64,000 nucleotides of DNA from Paracoccus sp. M683 (GCF_007096355.1 NZ_VKDF01000005.1:186001-250000), one strand, 5' to 3'. Shown: positions 1-9,118, numbered from the stretch's first letter. Made by a program: numbers and translations. The notes: a model not told the origin generated them from the letters alone.

Positions 1-241
1 AAAGCAGCATCGAGCCGTGGCCGGCCGACAGGATGAAACGGTCGCGGTCGAACCAATGGGGTGCCGAGGCGTCGAATTTCAGGTGCTTCTGGAACAGCAC
101 CGTGGCCACGTCCGCCAGACCCATGGGCGCGCCGGGATGGCCGGAATTTGCGGCCTGAACGGCATCCATGGCCAGCACGCGGATGGCGGCGGCAAGGTTC
201 CAATGGGCGGGGTCGGCCTTGCGGCGGGCTTCGATATCCAT
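1..241 (-). CDS. tkt: Transketolase, N-terminal part (cut by the window edge)
   Basis: Transketolase moves two-carbon units between sugar phosphates using thiamine diphosphate, in the pentose phosphate and Calvin-type pathways in the cytosol. Only the first 80 codons lie in the window. They read [20 protein letters not shown], followed by a segment with [14 protein letters not shown] and later [13 protein letters not shown]. The conserved SGHPGAPMG loop and the DRFxLSAGHGS segment are diagnostic of transketolase thiamine-diphosphate-binding domains. The ATG at 241 fits the usual N-terminus. The C-terminal three quarters lie to the left of position 1. The gap of about 144 bases to the next minus-strand gene upstream suggests separate transcription. 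Confidence 0.93.
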   Translation of the reverse strand, partial: MDIEARRKADPAHWNLAAAIRVLAMDAVQAANSGHPGAPMGLADVATVLFQKHLKFDASAPHWFDRDRFILSAGHGSMLL

Positions 242-385
242 GGCGGTCCTTCACGGCTGATTGGGGCTGATCGCTTTGCTGACCTGATAGGCAGGGCGGG
301 GCGCGGTTGCAAGGCGAACCCAACACCGCAAATCCACAGCCAGGCCGAAATCGGCGCCCGCCCGCGCCGCAGGGGGCTGTCTGTG

Positions 386-1717
386 TCAGCCGGCTTCGGA
401 CCCGGCATTTGCCGCCAGCGGCCGGATGCGCAGCTTGGTGATACGGTTGTCGCGCCGGGCGACGACCTCGAACCGGTAGCCGTGGAAGGAAAACACCTGG
501 CCCTGTTCGGGAATCGACTGTGCCATGTGGATGACCAGGCCGGCGACGGTATTGGCCTCGTCATCGGGCAGGGTCCAGTCCAGCGCGCGGTTCAGGTCGC
601 GGATGGTCATGCCGCCCTCGACCGTATAGTCGCCGGCCGGGCTGGGGGTCAGGGTCGGGTCGGCCTCGGTATCCAGCTCGTCCGATATCTCGCCAACGAT
701 TTCTTCCAGGATGTCTTCCAGCGTGATCAGCCCACGCAGGCTGCCATATTCGTCCACGACCAGCGCAAAATGGGTCCGGCGTTTCAGAAACTCGCGCATC
801 TGTTCGTCCAGCGGGCTGGTCTCGGGGACGAAATAGGGCTTCATCGCCACCGCCATCACGTCGAAATTCTGTACCGCCGCCGGGTCGCCGCTTTCGCGCA
901 CGGCCCGGTTGACCGCGCGCAGCAATTCCTTGGCGTGGACCACGCCCACGACATTCTCGCGTTCGTCCTTGTAGACGGGCAGGCGGGTATGGGGGCTGGC
1001 AAGCACCGCGTTCAGGATGTCGGCGGGCGGGGTGGCCGCGTCGATCATTTCGATCTCGGAGCGGTGGCGCATGATTTCCTCGTTGGTGCGGTTGCCCAGA
1101 TCCAGCGCCCCCAGCAGGCGGTCGCGATCCTCTTTCTGCACCGTGCCGGATTCGGCGCCGATGGACAGCGCCCCGGCGATTTCCTCCTGGATCGAGAACA
1201 TATGCGAATTGGCGTCGCTGCGCAGGCCCAGCAGCCGCAACAGGCCGCGCACGATCAGCCGCACGACGGCCACGATGGGAGACAGCAATGTTGTGACCAG
1301 GCTGATCGGCCGGGCGACGGCGGTGGCGACCTTTTCGGGGGCCGAAATGGCATAGGTTTTGGGCAGGACCTCGGAAAAGATCAGCACCAGAACCGTCATC
1401 ACCAGCGTCGCCAGCGCGACGCCGCTGCTGCCCAGAAGGCGCGTGAACAGCGCCGTGGCAAGGCTGGCCGACAGGATGTTGACGACATTGTTGCCCAGAA
1501 GGATGGCCCCGATCAGGCGCTCGCTGTCCTCGGTCACGTTCAGCGCGGCTTCGGCCCCGGCATCGCCCTTGTCGGCGCGGGCGCGCAGCTTGGCCCGGCT
1601 GGACGCCGTCAGCGCCGTTTCCGAGCCCGAAAAGAAGGCCGACATCATCAGCAGCGCGACGATCGCGGCGGCGGTGATCCAGAAACCGGCATCAAGGAAA
1701 GTTGCGGCGTCGTCCAT
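386..1717 (-). CDS. HlyC/CorC-family transporter (DUF21-CBS-CorC_HlyC)
   Basis: This 443-residue protein has the full CNNM/CorC-like architecture. A DUF21 membrane domain with about four hydrophobic segments (roughly residues 12-160) includes the motif FFSGSETAL. A pair of CBS domains follows (about 200-340, with HTRLPVYKD and the acidic ITLEDILEEIVGEI), then a C-terminal CorC_HlyC domain (about 355-435). The family is linked to magnesium or cobalt efflux and homeostasis; the substrate here is not evident. The start lies 4 bases past the xerD stop, so the gene is probably the last of a four-gene minus-strand operon running 4460 to 386. A second, soluble CorC-type protein lacking DUF21 is encoded at 26281-27192. 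Confidence 0.88.
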   Translation of the reverse strand: MDDAATFLDAGFWITAAAIVALLMMSAFFSGSETALTASSRAKLRARADKGDAGAEAALNVTEDSERLIGAILLGNNVVNILSASLATALFTRLLGSSGVALATLVMTVLVLIFSEVLPKTYAISAPEKVATAVARPISLVTTLLSPIVAVVRLIVRGLLRLLGLRSDANSHMFSIQEEIAGALSIGAESGTVQKEDRDRLLGALDLGNRTNEEIMRHRSEIEMIDAATPPADILNAVLASPHTRLPVYKDERENVVGVVHAKELLRAVNRAVRESGDPAAVQNFDVMAVAMKPYFVPETSPLDEQMREFLKRRTHFALVVDEYGSLRGLITLEDILEEIVGEISDELDTEADPTLTPSPAGDYTVEGGMTIRDLNRALDWTLPDDEANTVAGLVIHMAQSIPEQGQVFSFHGYRFEVVARRDNRITKLRIRPLAANAGSEAG

Positions 1718-1721
1718 CTGT

Positions 1722-2681
1722 TCAGCTCGTCTTGGGGGCGCCGCCCGGATGGGCCAGCGGGTGATGGTTCAGCACCAGATCGCGCATCCGCTGATCAAGC
1801 ACATGGGTATAGATCTCGGTCGTGCCCAGATCGGCATGGCCCAGAAGCATCTGGATCGCGCGCAGATCGGCGCCGCCTTCCAGAAGATGCGTGGCAAAGG
1901 CGTGGCGGATCACATGCGGGCTGACGCGGCGGGGATCCAGCCCCGCATGTGCCGCGATATCCGAGATCAGCCGGCCAAAGCTTTGGCGCGGCATGTGCCC
2001 GGCAGCACCGGGGGCCGGGAACAGCCAGCGCCCGCCCTTGCCGGCGACCAGCTTGCCAAGCGGGGTTTTCGCGTCGGCATGGTCGCGGATCGCCAGCCAG
2101 CCGACCAGCGCCGCGCGTGCCTTTTCGGTCAGCGGCACCATGCGTTCGCGCCCACCCTTGCCCTTGATCAGCAGAACCTGCGGATTGCCCCGGCAGGCTG
2201 CGGCCGGCAGGGCGACCAGTTCGCTGACGCGCATTCCGGTGGCGTAAAGCAGCTCGATCAGGCAGGCGTTGCGCGCGCGATCGGCCGGGCTGCGGCCGAT
2301 ACCGGGTGCGGCGTCCAGAATCGCGCCGACCTCGGCCTGGCTCAGCGTTCTGGGCAGGCGTTGGGCGCGGCCGGGGCCGCTGATGCGGATGGCGGGGTCA
2401 TCCTCGCGCCAGCCTTCGTCCAGCGCGAAACGGGTAAACTGGCGGATTGCCGACAGGCGGCGGGCGCGGGTGGCGCGCGACAGGCCCTGCGCGTCGCAGA
2501 AGGACAGATAATCCTCGATTCCTTCGCGGGTCACCCGGTCCAGCCCGGTGCCGTGCCCCGCCAGCCAATCGGCAAAATCCGACAGGTCGCGGCCGTAAGC
2601 CAGCAAGGTGTTCTGCGCAGACCCGGCCTCGGCCGCCTGCGCGTCCAGAAAGGCCGAGATCGCGCGCCTGTCCCCGGTCAT
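1722..2681 (-). CDS. xerD: Site-specific tyrosine recombinase XerD
   Basis: XerD acts with XerC at dif to resolve chromosome dimers. The 319 residues match the family length. There is an N-terminal SAM-like domain (about 10-95) and a C-terminal catalytic domain. The catalytic residues can be read: Arg151 in TGMRVSEL, Lys at 173 or 175 in KGKGGRERMVPL, His256 and Arg259 in HVIRHAFATHLL, His282 in LLGHADLGTTEIYTH, and the nucleophile Tyr291. The start codon overlaps the stop of the upstream secreted-protein gene as ATGA, so translation is probably coupled. XerC would also be a possible name, but the TTEIYTH context and the stand-alone position favour XerD. Confidence 0.92.
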   Translation of the reverse strand: MTGDRRAISAFLDAQAAEAGSAQNTLLAYGRDLSDFADWLAGHGTGLDRVTREGIEDYLSFCDAQGLSRATRARRLSAIRQFTRFALDEGWREDDPAIRISGPGRAQRLPRTLSQAEVGAILDAAPGIGRSPADRARNACLIELLYATGMRVSELVALPAAACRGNPQVLLIKGKGGRERMVPLTEKARAALVGWLAIRDHADAKTPLGKLVAGKGGRWLFPAPGAAGHMPRQSFGRLISDIAAHAGLDPRRVSPHVIRHAFATHLLEGGADLRAIQMLLGHADLGTTEIYTHVLDQRMRDLVLNHHPLAHPGGAPKTS

Positions 2682-4168
2682 GTGCCGTCCATCAGCGGGG
2701 TCAGCGTCAGTTGCGCCTGCGCCAGATCGGCCTCGGCTGTCAGGCCCAGGGCGCGCAGGGTGGCCAACCCCCGCGCGGCCTGCGCCATGTCGCCATCAAG
2801 CCCGCGGTCGATCTGCGCCATCGCGATCAGCAAGGCCTCGCCGTGCCGATCAGGCCCCTGCGCCAGCGGGTCGGGTTCGCCCCCGGACAGATCGGCGGGG
2901 GCCGTGACCGGCATGCTGACCGGCAGCCCTTGCCAGGCGCGCAGCCAGCCAGCGATTTCGCCCGCCCGGTCCGGCAGGGTGGCCGGCAGGTCCGCGGCCA
3001 CCAGAACGGCCAGCACATTGCACATGCCGGCGGCCGAGAACTGGTCAAAGGCGGCTTCCAGCGCCGCTGCCTGCGCGGCCGTGTCATCGGATGCCAGCGC
3101 GGCCTGCAAGGTCTGGACCGCCGCGACCCGTTCCCAGACCCCGCCCGAGGCAGCGGGCTTCTGGCTGGTATAGATTGCGATCAGGTCCGCCCTTGGCAGG
3201 TTGCCCGCACCGGCCAACCGCTCGGCTGCCTCAAGCTGGGCCTTCCAGCCGCTGTTGTTGCGCAGGTCGGAATGGGCAAAGGCCAGCGGCAGCCCGGCGG
3301 TTGGCAGGGGCTGGCCCACGGCCTCGTGCATGCGGAAATCCAGCGGAGTGACGGGCTGGGGCGGTTCCAGCACCTGACCGGCATCGACATAGCTGTCGTC
3401 AAGGAACTGCGCCAGCAGCGCCAGCCGGTCCTGAGGGATCAGGCCAAGCGTTTCAGCGCCATGGAAGGTGATGGCTGCGGCAGACCAGTCGCCCGATTGC
3501 GCCAGACAGAAGATCCGCGCACCAAAGCTGGGGGCGATGCCGGGGGTGTCGTTCATGACGGCGCAGGCGCGGCCTTCCTCGCCCGCCAGCAGCGCCACAT
3601 CGAACAGCCGCCGAAAGCTTTCGGGCGAGCGTTGCCCGGAACTGGCCAGCAGCCGCGCGGCCTCGGTATTGGCGCCCATGTCCAGCAGCCGGTCGACGCG
3701 GGCCAGAAACAAGGTGCCCTGGCCAGCCTCGGCGCCCTTTGGCGGGGTCAGTTGCGCGGTCAGCACCCGGCGCAGCAGCGCGTTCATCGCCGGCAAGCGC
3801 GAGGGCGTCTGGCCGATCAGCGCGGCGAGGCGCGCGGTCTCGCTGCCGGCCCACAGATCGGCTGGCAGCCCGGCGGCGCGGGCCGAGACGGTGCCGGCAC
3901 GGTCGGGATCGGCGCGATCCAGCCGGGTGACGGCAACCTTGCCGACCGCCCCGGTTTCCGCGACAGGCGGCGCACCCGGCGTCGGGCGTTGGGCATCCGC
4001 CGGTGCGCCGGCCCCCGGCCGCCAGCCCGAGCTTTCGCGCGGCGGCGACTGGATCGAGCCGGACAGCCAGTCACTTGCCGACAACGGCTGTTGGGCCGCC
4101 GCCTGCAAGGGCGGGCCGGTCACAAGGCCAAGCGCCAGCAGCGCGTGGGGCAGGCGCAGCCTAGTCAC
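2678..4168 (-). CDS. Secreted protein of unknown function, 496 aa
   Basis: I do not recognise a family. The open frame extends further upstream, but those codons overlap the 99-aa gene before it and look like shadow coding (rich in Pro and Arg). The start is therefore placed at the GTG at 4168, inside the sequence GTGACTAG, which also holds the stop of the upstream gene. The N-terminus VTRLRLPHALLALGLVTG ending in QAAAQ looks like a Sec signal peptide with cleavage after about residue 26. The rest is Ala/Leu-rich and helical with no further membrane segment, which suggests TPR-like or solenoid helices. The stop overlaps the xerD start by 4 bases. The protein is presumably periplasmic; its link with XerD may be only positional. 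Confidence 0.72.
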   Translation of the reverse strand: MTRLRLPHALLALGLVTGPPLQAAAQQPLSASDWLSGSIQSPPRESSGWRPGAGAPADAQRPTPGAPPVAETGAVGKVAVTRLDRADPDRAGTVSARAAGLPADLWAGSETARLAALIGQTPSRLPAMNALLRRVLTAQLTPPKGAEAGQGTLFLARVDRLLDMGANTEAARLLASSGQRSPESFRRLFDVALLAGEEGRACAVMNDTPGIAPSFGARIFCLAQSGDWSAAAITFHGAETLGLIPQDRLALLAQFLDDSYVDAGQVLEPPQPVTPLDFRMHEAVGQPLPTAGLPLAFAHSDLRNNSGWKAQLEAAERLAGAGNLPRADLIAIYTSQKPAASGGVWERVAAVQTLQAALASDDTAAQAAALEAAFDQFSAAGMCNVLAVLVAADLPATLPDRAGEIAGWLRAWQGLPVSMPVTAPADLSGGEPDPLAQGPDRHGEALLIAMAQIDRGLDGDMAQAARGLATLRALGLTAEADLAQAQLTLTPLMDGT

Positions 4169-4460
4169 CCGGTGCCTCGCTGGTGTCTTCCTCGGTGATC
4201 GGTGCCGGCGTGGCCTCGGTTTCGGCTGCGTCCTCGGGGGCGTCCTCGGATGCGGGGGGCGTTTCCATCGAGGCGGCGGCATCGGGTGCCTCGGCTTGAT
4301 CGGCAGGCGTGGCGGCCGCCGGGGCCAACTCGCCCCCCTCGACGGGGATCGAATTTCTGATCTCGCGCTGCTGGGGGGACATGTCGCCCAGATAGGCATA
4401 GCCCACCAGCGCGATCACCGCCGCCAGAACCAGAATCACGAGAAGCTTGATCAATCGCAT
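4161..4460 (-). CDS. Small single-pass membrane protein with acidic tail
   Basis: This is a 99-residue protein with one N-terminal membrane segment (about residues 4-24, starting MRLIKLLVILVLAAVIALVG). A short region with MSPQQREIRN follows, then a long low-complexity tail rich in Ala, Glu, Pro and Thr that ends EDTSEAPGD. No enzyme motif is visible. It is the first gene of the minus-strand group that continues with the secreted protein, xerD and the CorC transporter, and it overlaps the next gene by 8 bases. It faces aroK across a divergent gap of about 118 bases that must hold promoters for both. The acidic tail suggests a periplasmic or adaptor role, which is inference. Confidence 0.72.
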   Translation of the reverse strand: MRLIKLLVILVLAAVIALVGYAYLGDMSPQQREIRNSIPVEGGELAPAAATPADQAEAPDAAASMETPPASEDAPEDAAETEATPAPITEEDTSEAPGD

Positions 4461-4578
4461 TAAACTGCCCTTTCCTTGCCGGTCTCAAGCCGGTTCGGGT
4501 GGAATATATATGGCCTTTCGGGAAAGATCACGCCATTGAACGACATCGGATCGCAGGAGATGCGATGAAGGGGCGGGG

Positions 4579-5115
4579 ATGGACCGGCATATCGTTCTGA
4601 TCGGCATGATGGGCGCGGGCAAGACGGCCGTTGGCGGGGAACTTGCCCGCCGTCTTGGTGCGCGTTTCATTGATTCGGACAGCGAAATCGAATCCGCCGC
4701 CGCCATGACCATCGCCGAGATATTCGCCCGCGATGGCGAGGACTTCTTTCGCGCCCGCGAATCCGAGGTGTTGCGCCGGCTTCTGGCAGCCGCGCCTTCG
4801 GTGATCTCGACGGGGGGGGGCGCCTGGCTGCGGGCCGAGAATCGCGACCTGATCCGGCAGAATGGCCTGTCGGTCTGGCTGGATGTCGATCTGGAAACGC
4901 TGTGGAACCGGGTGCGGATGCGCTCGACCCGGCCGCTGTTGAAGACCGCCGATCCCAAGGGCACGCTGACCACCATGCTGGACAGCCGCCGCCCGCACTA
5001 TTCCACGGCCGAACTGGTCTTTCCCGTGCGCGGTGGCGATTCGGTCGAGCAGACGGCATCGCGGCTGACCCAGGCGATCCGCGAAAAACATCCCGAACTG
5101 CTGGGGGCAAGATGA
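4579..5115 (+). CDS. aroK: Shikimate kinase
   Basis: Shikimate kinase phosphorylates shikimate at the 3-hydroxyl with ATP, the fifth step of the common aromatic pathway. The 178 residues match the family length. Walker A is GMMGAGKT at residues 9-16. The acidic shikimate-binding segment DSDSEIE follows at about 32-38, and the second substrate loop STGGGAW lies near 80. The lid region contains RPLL. The ATG at 4579 is preceded by a purine-rich GAAGGGGCGGGG stretch. The stop overlaps the aroB start (ATGA), so aroK and aroB form a translationally coupled pair, the usual arrangement in proteobacteria. Confidence 0.95.
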   Translation: MDRHIVLIGMMGAGKTAVGGELARRLGARFIDSDSEIESAAAMTIAEIFARDGEDFFRARESEVLRRLLAAAPSVISTGGGAWLRAENRDLIRQNGLSVWLDVDLETLWNRVRMRSTRPLLKTADPKGTLTTMLDSRRPHYSTAELVFPVRGGDSVEQTASRLTQAIREKHPELLGAR

Positions 5116-6224
5116 CCGATCCGCGCATGACCACCGTGCATGTTCCATTGGGCGAGCGTGCCTATGACGTGCTGATCGGGCAGGGGTTGATCGGGCAGGC
5201 GGGCTTGCTGATCGCCCCGGTCCTGCACCGCCCGCGCGTGGCGATCCTGACCGATGAGACTGTGGCGGGGCTGCATCTGGCGCCGCTGCAAAAGGCCTTG
5301 CAGGCCAGCGGCATCGACAGCGCCGCACTGGCTTTGCCGGCGGGCGAGGCGACGAAGGGCTGGCCGCATCTGACGCAGGCGGTGGAATGGCTGCTGGAAC
5401 AGAGGGTCGAGCGGCGCGATGTCGTGGTGGCGCTTGGCGGTGGCGTGATCGGCGATCTGGCGGGTTTCGCAGCGGCCATCCTGCGCCGCGGCGTGCGTTT
5501 CGTGCAGATCCCCACGACGTTGCTGGCGCAGGTCGACAGCAGCGTGGGCGGCAAGACCGGCATCAACAGCGCGCAGGGCAAGAACCTGATCGGCGCGTTT
5601 CATCAGCCCTCGCTGGTTCTGGCCGATATCGACGTGCTGGATACGCTGACGCCGCGCGATTTCCGCGCCGGCTATGGCGAGGTGGCCAAATATGGGCTGC
5701 TGGGTGACGCCGGTTTCTTTGAATGGCTTGAACGGCACGGCCCGGACCTGGCCGCCGACCCCGCGCTGCGGCAACAGGCCGTCGCGCATTCGGTGGCGAT
5801 GAAGGCCGGGATCGTCAGCCGGGACGAAACCGAACAGGGCGAGCGTGCATTGCTGAACCTTGGCCATACCTTCGGCCATGCGCTTGAGGCCGCGACCGGC
5901 TATTCCGACCGGCTGCTGCATGGCGAGGGCGTCGCCATCGGCTGCGCGCTGGCCTTTGACCTGTCCGCGCGCATGGGCCTTTGCAGCCAAGAGGCGCCAA
6001 GCCGCGTCCTGGCGCATCTGCGCGCCATGGGCATGCCAGCGCGCCTGTCCGACATTCCCGGCGATCTGCCCGATGATGATGCGTTGATCGCGCTGATGGG
6101 GCAGGACAAGAAGGTCGTCGACGGCAAGCTGCGCTTCATCCTGGCTCGCGGCATTGGCGAGGCCTTTGTCAGTGACGACGTTCAGGTCGACATGCTGCGA
6201 CGGGTTCTGGCCGAGGCACGCTGA
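5112..6224 (+). CDS. aroB: 3-dehydroquinate synthase
   Basis: AroB converts DAHP to 3-dehydroquinate using NAD+ as a catalytic cofactor and a divalent metal, the second step of the shikimate pathway. The frame runs further upstream, but the ATG at 5112 overlapping the aroK stop gives a normal 370-residue protein starting MTDPRMTTVHVPLGERAYDV. Visible motifs are the NAD-binding LGGGVIGDLAGF (about residue 104), the VDSSVGGKTGIN loop and the metal-ligand segment LNLGHTFGHALE. The next gene is convergent, so the aroKB transcript should end in the 52-base gap that follows. Confidence 0.95.
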   Translation: MTDPRMTTVHVPLGERAYDVLIGQGLIGQAGLLIAPVLHRPRVAILTDETVAGLHLAPLQKALQASGIDSAALALPAGEATKGWPHLTQAVEWLLEQRVERRDVVVALGGGVIGDLAGFAAAILRRGVRFVQIPTTLLAQVDSSVGGKTGINSAQGKNLIGAFHQPSLVLADIDVLDTLTPRDFRAGYGEVAKYGLLGDAGFFEWLERHGPDLAADPALRQQAVAHSVAMKAGIVSRDETEQGERALLNLGHTFGHALEAATGYSDRLLHGEGVAIGCALAFDLSARMGLCSQEAPSRVLAHLRAMGMPARLSDIPGDLPDDDALIALMGQDKKVVDGKLRFILARGIGEAFVSDDVQVDMLRRVLAEAR

Positions 6225-6245
6225 TCCTGCCAGCGTGACGACCCC

Positions 6246-6259
6246 GGCACGATTGTGCC
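6246..6259. terminator. Short hairpin between convergent aroB and the dehydrogenase
   Basis: GGCAC-GATT-GTGCC forms a 5-bp stem with a 4-base loop in the 52-base gap between two convergent stop codons. There is no clear T-run on either side, so this is at most a weak bidirectional terminator. Confidence 0.35.
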
Positions 6260-6276
6260 AGGATCGTATTCGGTTT

Positions 6277-7329
6277 TCAGGCTGCCTTGGCCTCGGACAG
6301 CATCCGTTCGACCATGGCATCGGCGATCCCGGTGGTGGTTTGGCCTTCGGCATCGGCGCGGCGCAGCATCTCGGCCACGCGGCCGGCGATACCGTCCAGC
6401 CGCCCACGGCGATAGGCCTCGCCGCGGCGGTGAATCTCGCTGGCGACGCTGATGATGCCGCCGGCATTGACGACGTAATCGGGCAGATAGGCGATGCCGC
6501 GCGCCTGCAAGGCTTGTGCCATATCCGGCGTGGCCAGCTGGTTATTGGCCGCGCCGCAGACCAGCCGTGCTGTCAGTTGCGGCACGGTTTCGGCGTTCAG
6601 CACGGCACCAAGCGCGCAGGGGGCGAAGATGTCCATCTGCTGCGCGAAAACCTGATCGGGCGCGATGACCTGGGCGCCAAGGCGGGTGCGGGCATCCTCC
6701 AGCGCGGCCTGATTGATGTCGGTGACGATCAGGCTGGCCCCGGCATCATGCAGCTTTTCGGCCAGTGACAGGCCGACATGGCCCAGACCCTGCACCAGAA
6801 CCCGCCTGCCGGTCAGATCGTCGCTGCCCCAGACATGTGCCGCACCGACCTTCAGGCAGCGGAATACACCCTCGGCCGTCCAGGGAGAGGGATCGCCCGA
6901 GCCGTGATCGCCGCCCGCCAGACCCACGGCAAAGCGCGTTTCCTCGGCGGCATAGGCCATGTCCTCGGGCGAGATGCCGACATCCTCGGCAGTGTAATAG
7001 CGCCCCTCCAGCGCCTGCACGGCACGGCCAAAGGCGCGCATCATTGCGGGCGTCTTGTCGCGGCGGGCGTCGCCGATGATCACCGATTTGCCGCCACCCA
7101 GACCCAGATCGGCCATGGCGTTCTTGTAGGTCATGCCGCGCGCCAGCCGGGTGACGTCGCGGATCGCCTCGGCATCGCTGCCATAGGCCCACATCCGGCA
7201 CCCGCCCGCCGCCGGGCCAAGCGCGGTCGAATGGATGCAGATCAGCGCCCGCAGCCTTGCATCGGCATCCTCGGCCAGAACCAGACGTTCATATCCGGGC
7301 TGCTGCAATTCGGTCAGTTTCAAGGTCAT
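6277..7329 (-). CDS. Glu/Leu/Phe/Val dehydrogenase, leucine-dehydrogenase type
   Basis: This 350-residue protein is an NAD-dependent amino acid dehydrogenase of the leucine/phenylalanine/valine branch. The N-terminal catalytic domain carries AAGGCRM and the two lysines characteristic of leucine dehydrogenase, Lys69 in MTYKNAMADLGLGGGKS and Lys81 in the same segment. The C-terminal Rossmann domain has VQGLGHVGLSLAEKL near residue 177. It would reversibly deaminate branched-chain amino acids to 2-oxo acids in the cytosol. Valine and isoleucine degradation feeds propionyl-CoA, which ties in metabolically with the pcc and mcm genes at 12-21 kb. The exact substrate (Leu, Val or Phe) cannot be fixed from sequence alone. 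Confidence 0.88.
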   Translation of the reverse strand: MTLKLTELQQPGYERLVLAEDADARLRALICIHSTALGPAAGGCRMWAYGSDAEAIRDVTRLARGMTYKNAMADLGLGGGKSVIIGDARRDKTPAMMRAFGRAVQALEGRYYTAEDVGISPEDMAYAAEETRFAVGLAGGDHGSGDPSPWTAEGVFRCLKVGAAHVWGSDDLTGRRVLVQGLGHVGLSLAEKLHDAGASLIVTDINQAALEDARTRLGAQVIAPDQVFAQQMDIFAPCALGAVLNAETVPQLTARLVCGAANNQLATPDMAQALQARGIAYLPDYVVNAGGIISVASEIHRRGEAYRRGRLDGIAGRVAEMLRRADAEGQTTTGIADAMVERMLSEAKAA

Positions 7330-7623
7330 GGCACGCGCCTCCCTGCGCGGCGCCTGTGGGGCAGGCGCGGTTCAGCTGGCAGAAATGCGGCGTTTCCCGA
7401 ATATTGCAAGCCTAGCATCCTTTGGAAAGCTGGCGGGTCCGGGCGGATATTTTCCGGGCCGCGAAAGATTGTTGCGCGCAATTTTCGGCAACCCGGTCGT
7501 GCCGCAGCTGGTGGCCGGGCCGTTACCAGGCGGATGTGATTCGCGCAGCCGTGGCCACCAAAATGAAAGACGCCGCGCCCCGGCCGGGGCACGGCGCCGG
7601 TCTGAGGGGCTGCGATAAGCGCC
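7330..7623. other. Intergenic region between ssb and the amino acid dehydrogenase
   Basis: About 294 bases without a convincing gene. It holds the intrinsic terminator of ssb at 7571-7596 and presumably the promoter of the minus-strand dehydrogenase near 7330-7450. Open frames here are short and have shadow-like composition. Confidence 0.6.
7571..7596 (-). terminator. Intrinsic terminator of ssb
   Basis: Read on the minus strand, CGCCG-T-GCCCC pairs with GGGGC-G-CGGCG around a GGCC loop, giving an 11-bp stem with one T-G wobble. It is followed by the T-rich TCTTTCATTTT at 7570-7560. It lies 28 bases past the ssb stop. The inner 14 bases form a perfect palindrome. Confidence 0.75.
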
Positions 7624-8145
7624 TTAGAACGGAATTTCGTCGTCGTAATCCGACCGGCCGCCGCCGCCACTGCTGCTGCTGCCACCGCTGCCACCGCCCG
7701 AGGGGCCGTCGCCATAGCCGCCCTGGTCGCCATAGCTGCCGCCGCCGCGGCTGCCGCCACCGCCACCGCCACCCATGCCACCGCCGCCTTCGCCGCGACC
7801 GTCCAGCATCTGCAAGGTGCCGTTGAAGCCGCGCAACACAACCTCGGTCGTATAGCGTTCCTGACCCGACTGGTCCTGCCATTTGCGGGTTTCCAACTGG
7901 CCCTCGACATAGACCTTGCTGCCCTTTTTCAGGAACCGCTCGACCACGTTGACCAGCCCTTCGGACATGACCGCGACCGAATGCCATTCGGTCTTTTCGC
8001 GCCGCTCGCCGGTGTTGCGGTCCTTCCACTGTTCCGAGGTCGCAATGCGCAGATTGGCCACCTTGCCGCCGTTCTGGAAGGTGCGGATTTCGGGGTCACG
8101 GCCCAGATTGCCGATCAGAATGACCTTGTTGACGCTACCTGCCAT
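7624..8145 (-). CDS. ssb: Single-stranded DNA-binding protein
   Basis: SSB coats single-stranded DNA in replication, recombination and repair and recruits partner proteins. This 173-residue protein has the normal bacterial layout. An OB-fold domain (about 1-112) begins [21 protein letters not shown] flexible linker very rich in Gly and Ser follows (about 113-165). The conserved acidic interaction tip DYDDEIPF ends the chain. The ATG at 8145 gives the standard N-terminus. The gene is transcribed alone and ends at a strong intrinsic terminator. The 190-base divergent gap on its other side is shared with the lytic transglycosylase. Confidence 0.96.
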   Translation of the reverse strand: MAGSVNKVILIGNLGRDPEIRTFQNGGKVANLRIATSEQWKDRNTGERREKTEWHSVAVMSEGLVNVVERFLKKGSKVYVEGQLETRKWQDQSGQERYTTEVVLRGFNGTLQMLDGRGEGGGGMGGGGGGGSRGGGSYGDQGGYGDGPSGGGSGGSSSSGGGGRSDYDDEIPF

Positions 8146-8335
8146 GTTTGCCTCGTTCGCCTCGTATTCCTTGAATGTCGCGCAGGTCTAACCCGTGCCG
8201 GCAGTGCCGGGCAAGGAAGAAAGATAGGCGGGTTCTTGCCGATGGTGGGGGCCGGCGGCGGGGTGATTTTGGACTGGCTGGCCCGAACCGGGGGCTTCAT
8301 GTATAGTTTCCGAAAAAGCTGAGGGCGGTGGACAT

Positions 8336-8971
8336 ATGAAAATCCAGAAACTCGCGCATGCGGCGGCAGTGGTCGCGCTTGGCGCAATGGTCGCCGTGCC
8401 GGTCGCAGGGCCCGCGCAGGCCGAGGGATTGCGGCTTAGCGGATCGTCGTCGAAATCGCGGGCAGAACAATTCGCGCGCCAGACCCGGCTGATGGATTCC
8501 CGGCTGGCCGGGCAGTATCAGCAATCGGCGCGGTTGCAGCCCGGTGCGAACAACAAGTCGGTCGTCACGATCGAACTGTCGCCGAATATCCCCGCCTATC
8601 GCGGCAAACGGACCACCTATCTGCCCCATGCGCAGGCGGCGGCGCGCAAATACGGCATTCCTGAAAACCTGTTCCTGAGGCTGGTTCAGCAGGAATCGGG
8701 CTGGAACCCGTCTGCCCGGTCGCACAAGGGCGCGATGGGGCTGGCGCAGCTGATGCCGGGAACCGCAGCCAAGCTGGGAGTCAACCCGCGTGATCCGGTG
8801 CAGAACCTGGAAGGCGGGGCGCGCTATCTGCGGATGATGTATAATCAGTTTGGCGACTGGCGGCTGGCGCTGGCGGCTTATAATGCCGGCCCCGGTGCGG
8901 TGGCCAAATATCGCGGCATCCCCCCCTATCGCGAGACCCGCAATTATGTGCGCATCATCGCCGGCGGCTGA
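8336..8971 (+). CDS. Lytic transglycosylase, SLT domain, secreted
   Basis: This 211-residue protein has an N-terminal signal peptide (about 1-29, ending GPAQA-EG). A low-complexity linker follows, then a C-terminal SLT domain (about 95-211). The catalytic glutamate is Glu120 in VQQESGWNP. The family motifs [10 protein letters not shown] and AYNAGPGAV follow at the expected spacing. It would cleave the MurNAc-GlcNAc bond of peptidoglycan in the periplasm, with 1,6-anhydro product formation. It is a compact MltE/Slt70-catalytic-domain type enzyme without the long superhelical part. A strong terminator 31 bases past the stop shows it is monocistronic. Confidence 0.9.
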   Translation: MKIQKLAHAAAVVALGAMVAVPVAGPAQAEGLRLSGSSSKSRAEQFARQTRLMDSRLAGQYQQSARLQPGANNKSVVTIELSPNIPAYRGKRTTYLPHAQAAARKYGIPENLFLRLVQQESGWNPSARSHKGAMGLAQLMPGTAAKLGVNPRDPVQNLEGGARYLRMMYNQFGDWRLALAAYNAGPGAVAKYRGIPPYRETRNYVRIIAGG

Positions 8972-9002
8972 TCCCTTCGTTCGCCGGTCATGATCCGACC
9001 GT

Positions 9003-9034
9003 AAAGGCGCCGTCGATTGACCGGCGCCTTTTTT
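9003..9034 (+). terminator. Intrinsic terminator of the lytic transglycosylase
   Basis: AAAGGCGCCG and CGGCGCCTTT form a perfect 10-bp stem around a 9-base loop, with the 3' arm continuing into a run of six T. It begins 31 bases after the stop codon. Confidence 0.9.
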
Positions 9035-9118
9035 CATGCGACATCATCCGCCATCTTCGGCGCAGCCCGCGCCGGACCAACCCCGAGGCTTTGTGTCTGA
9101 GCTTGTCTGAATCACCGG

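Noticed and set aside
1359..4198. Long plus-strand frames (583-604 codons) opposite xerD and the secreted protein
   Set aside because: Antisense shadows of supported minus-strand genes; no ribosome sites or domains.
7444..7460. GCGGATATTTTCCGGG resembling the GGATATTT repeat
   Set aside because: It lacks the paired GC hairpin and the purine tail and is not at a gene end on the same strand.
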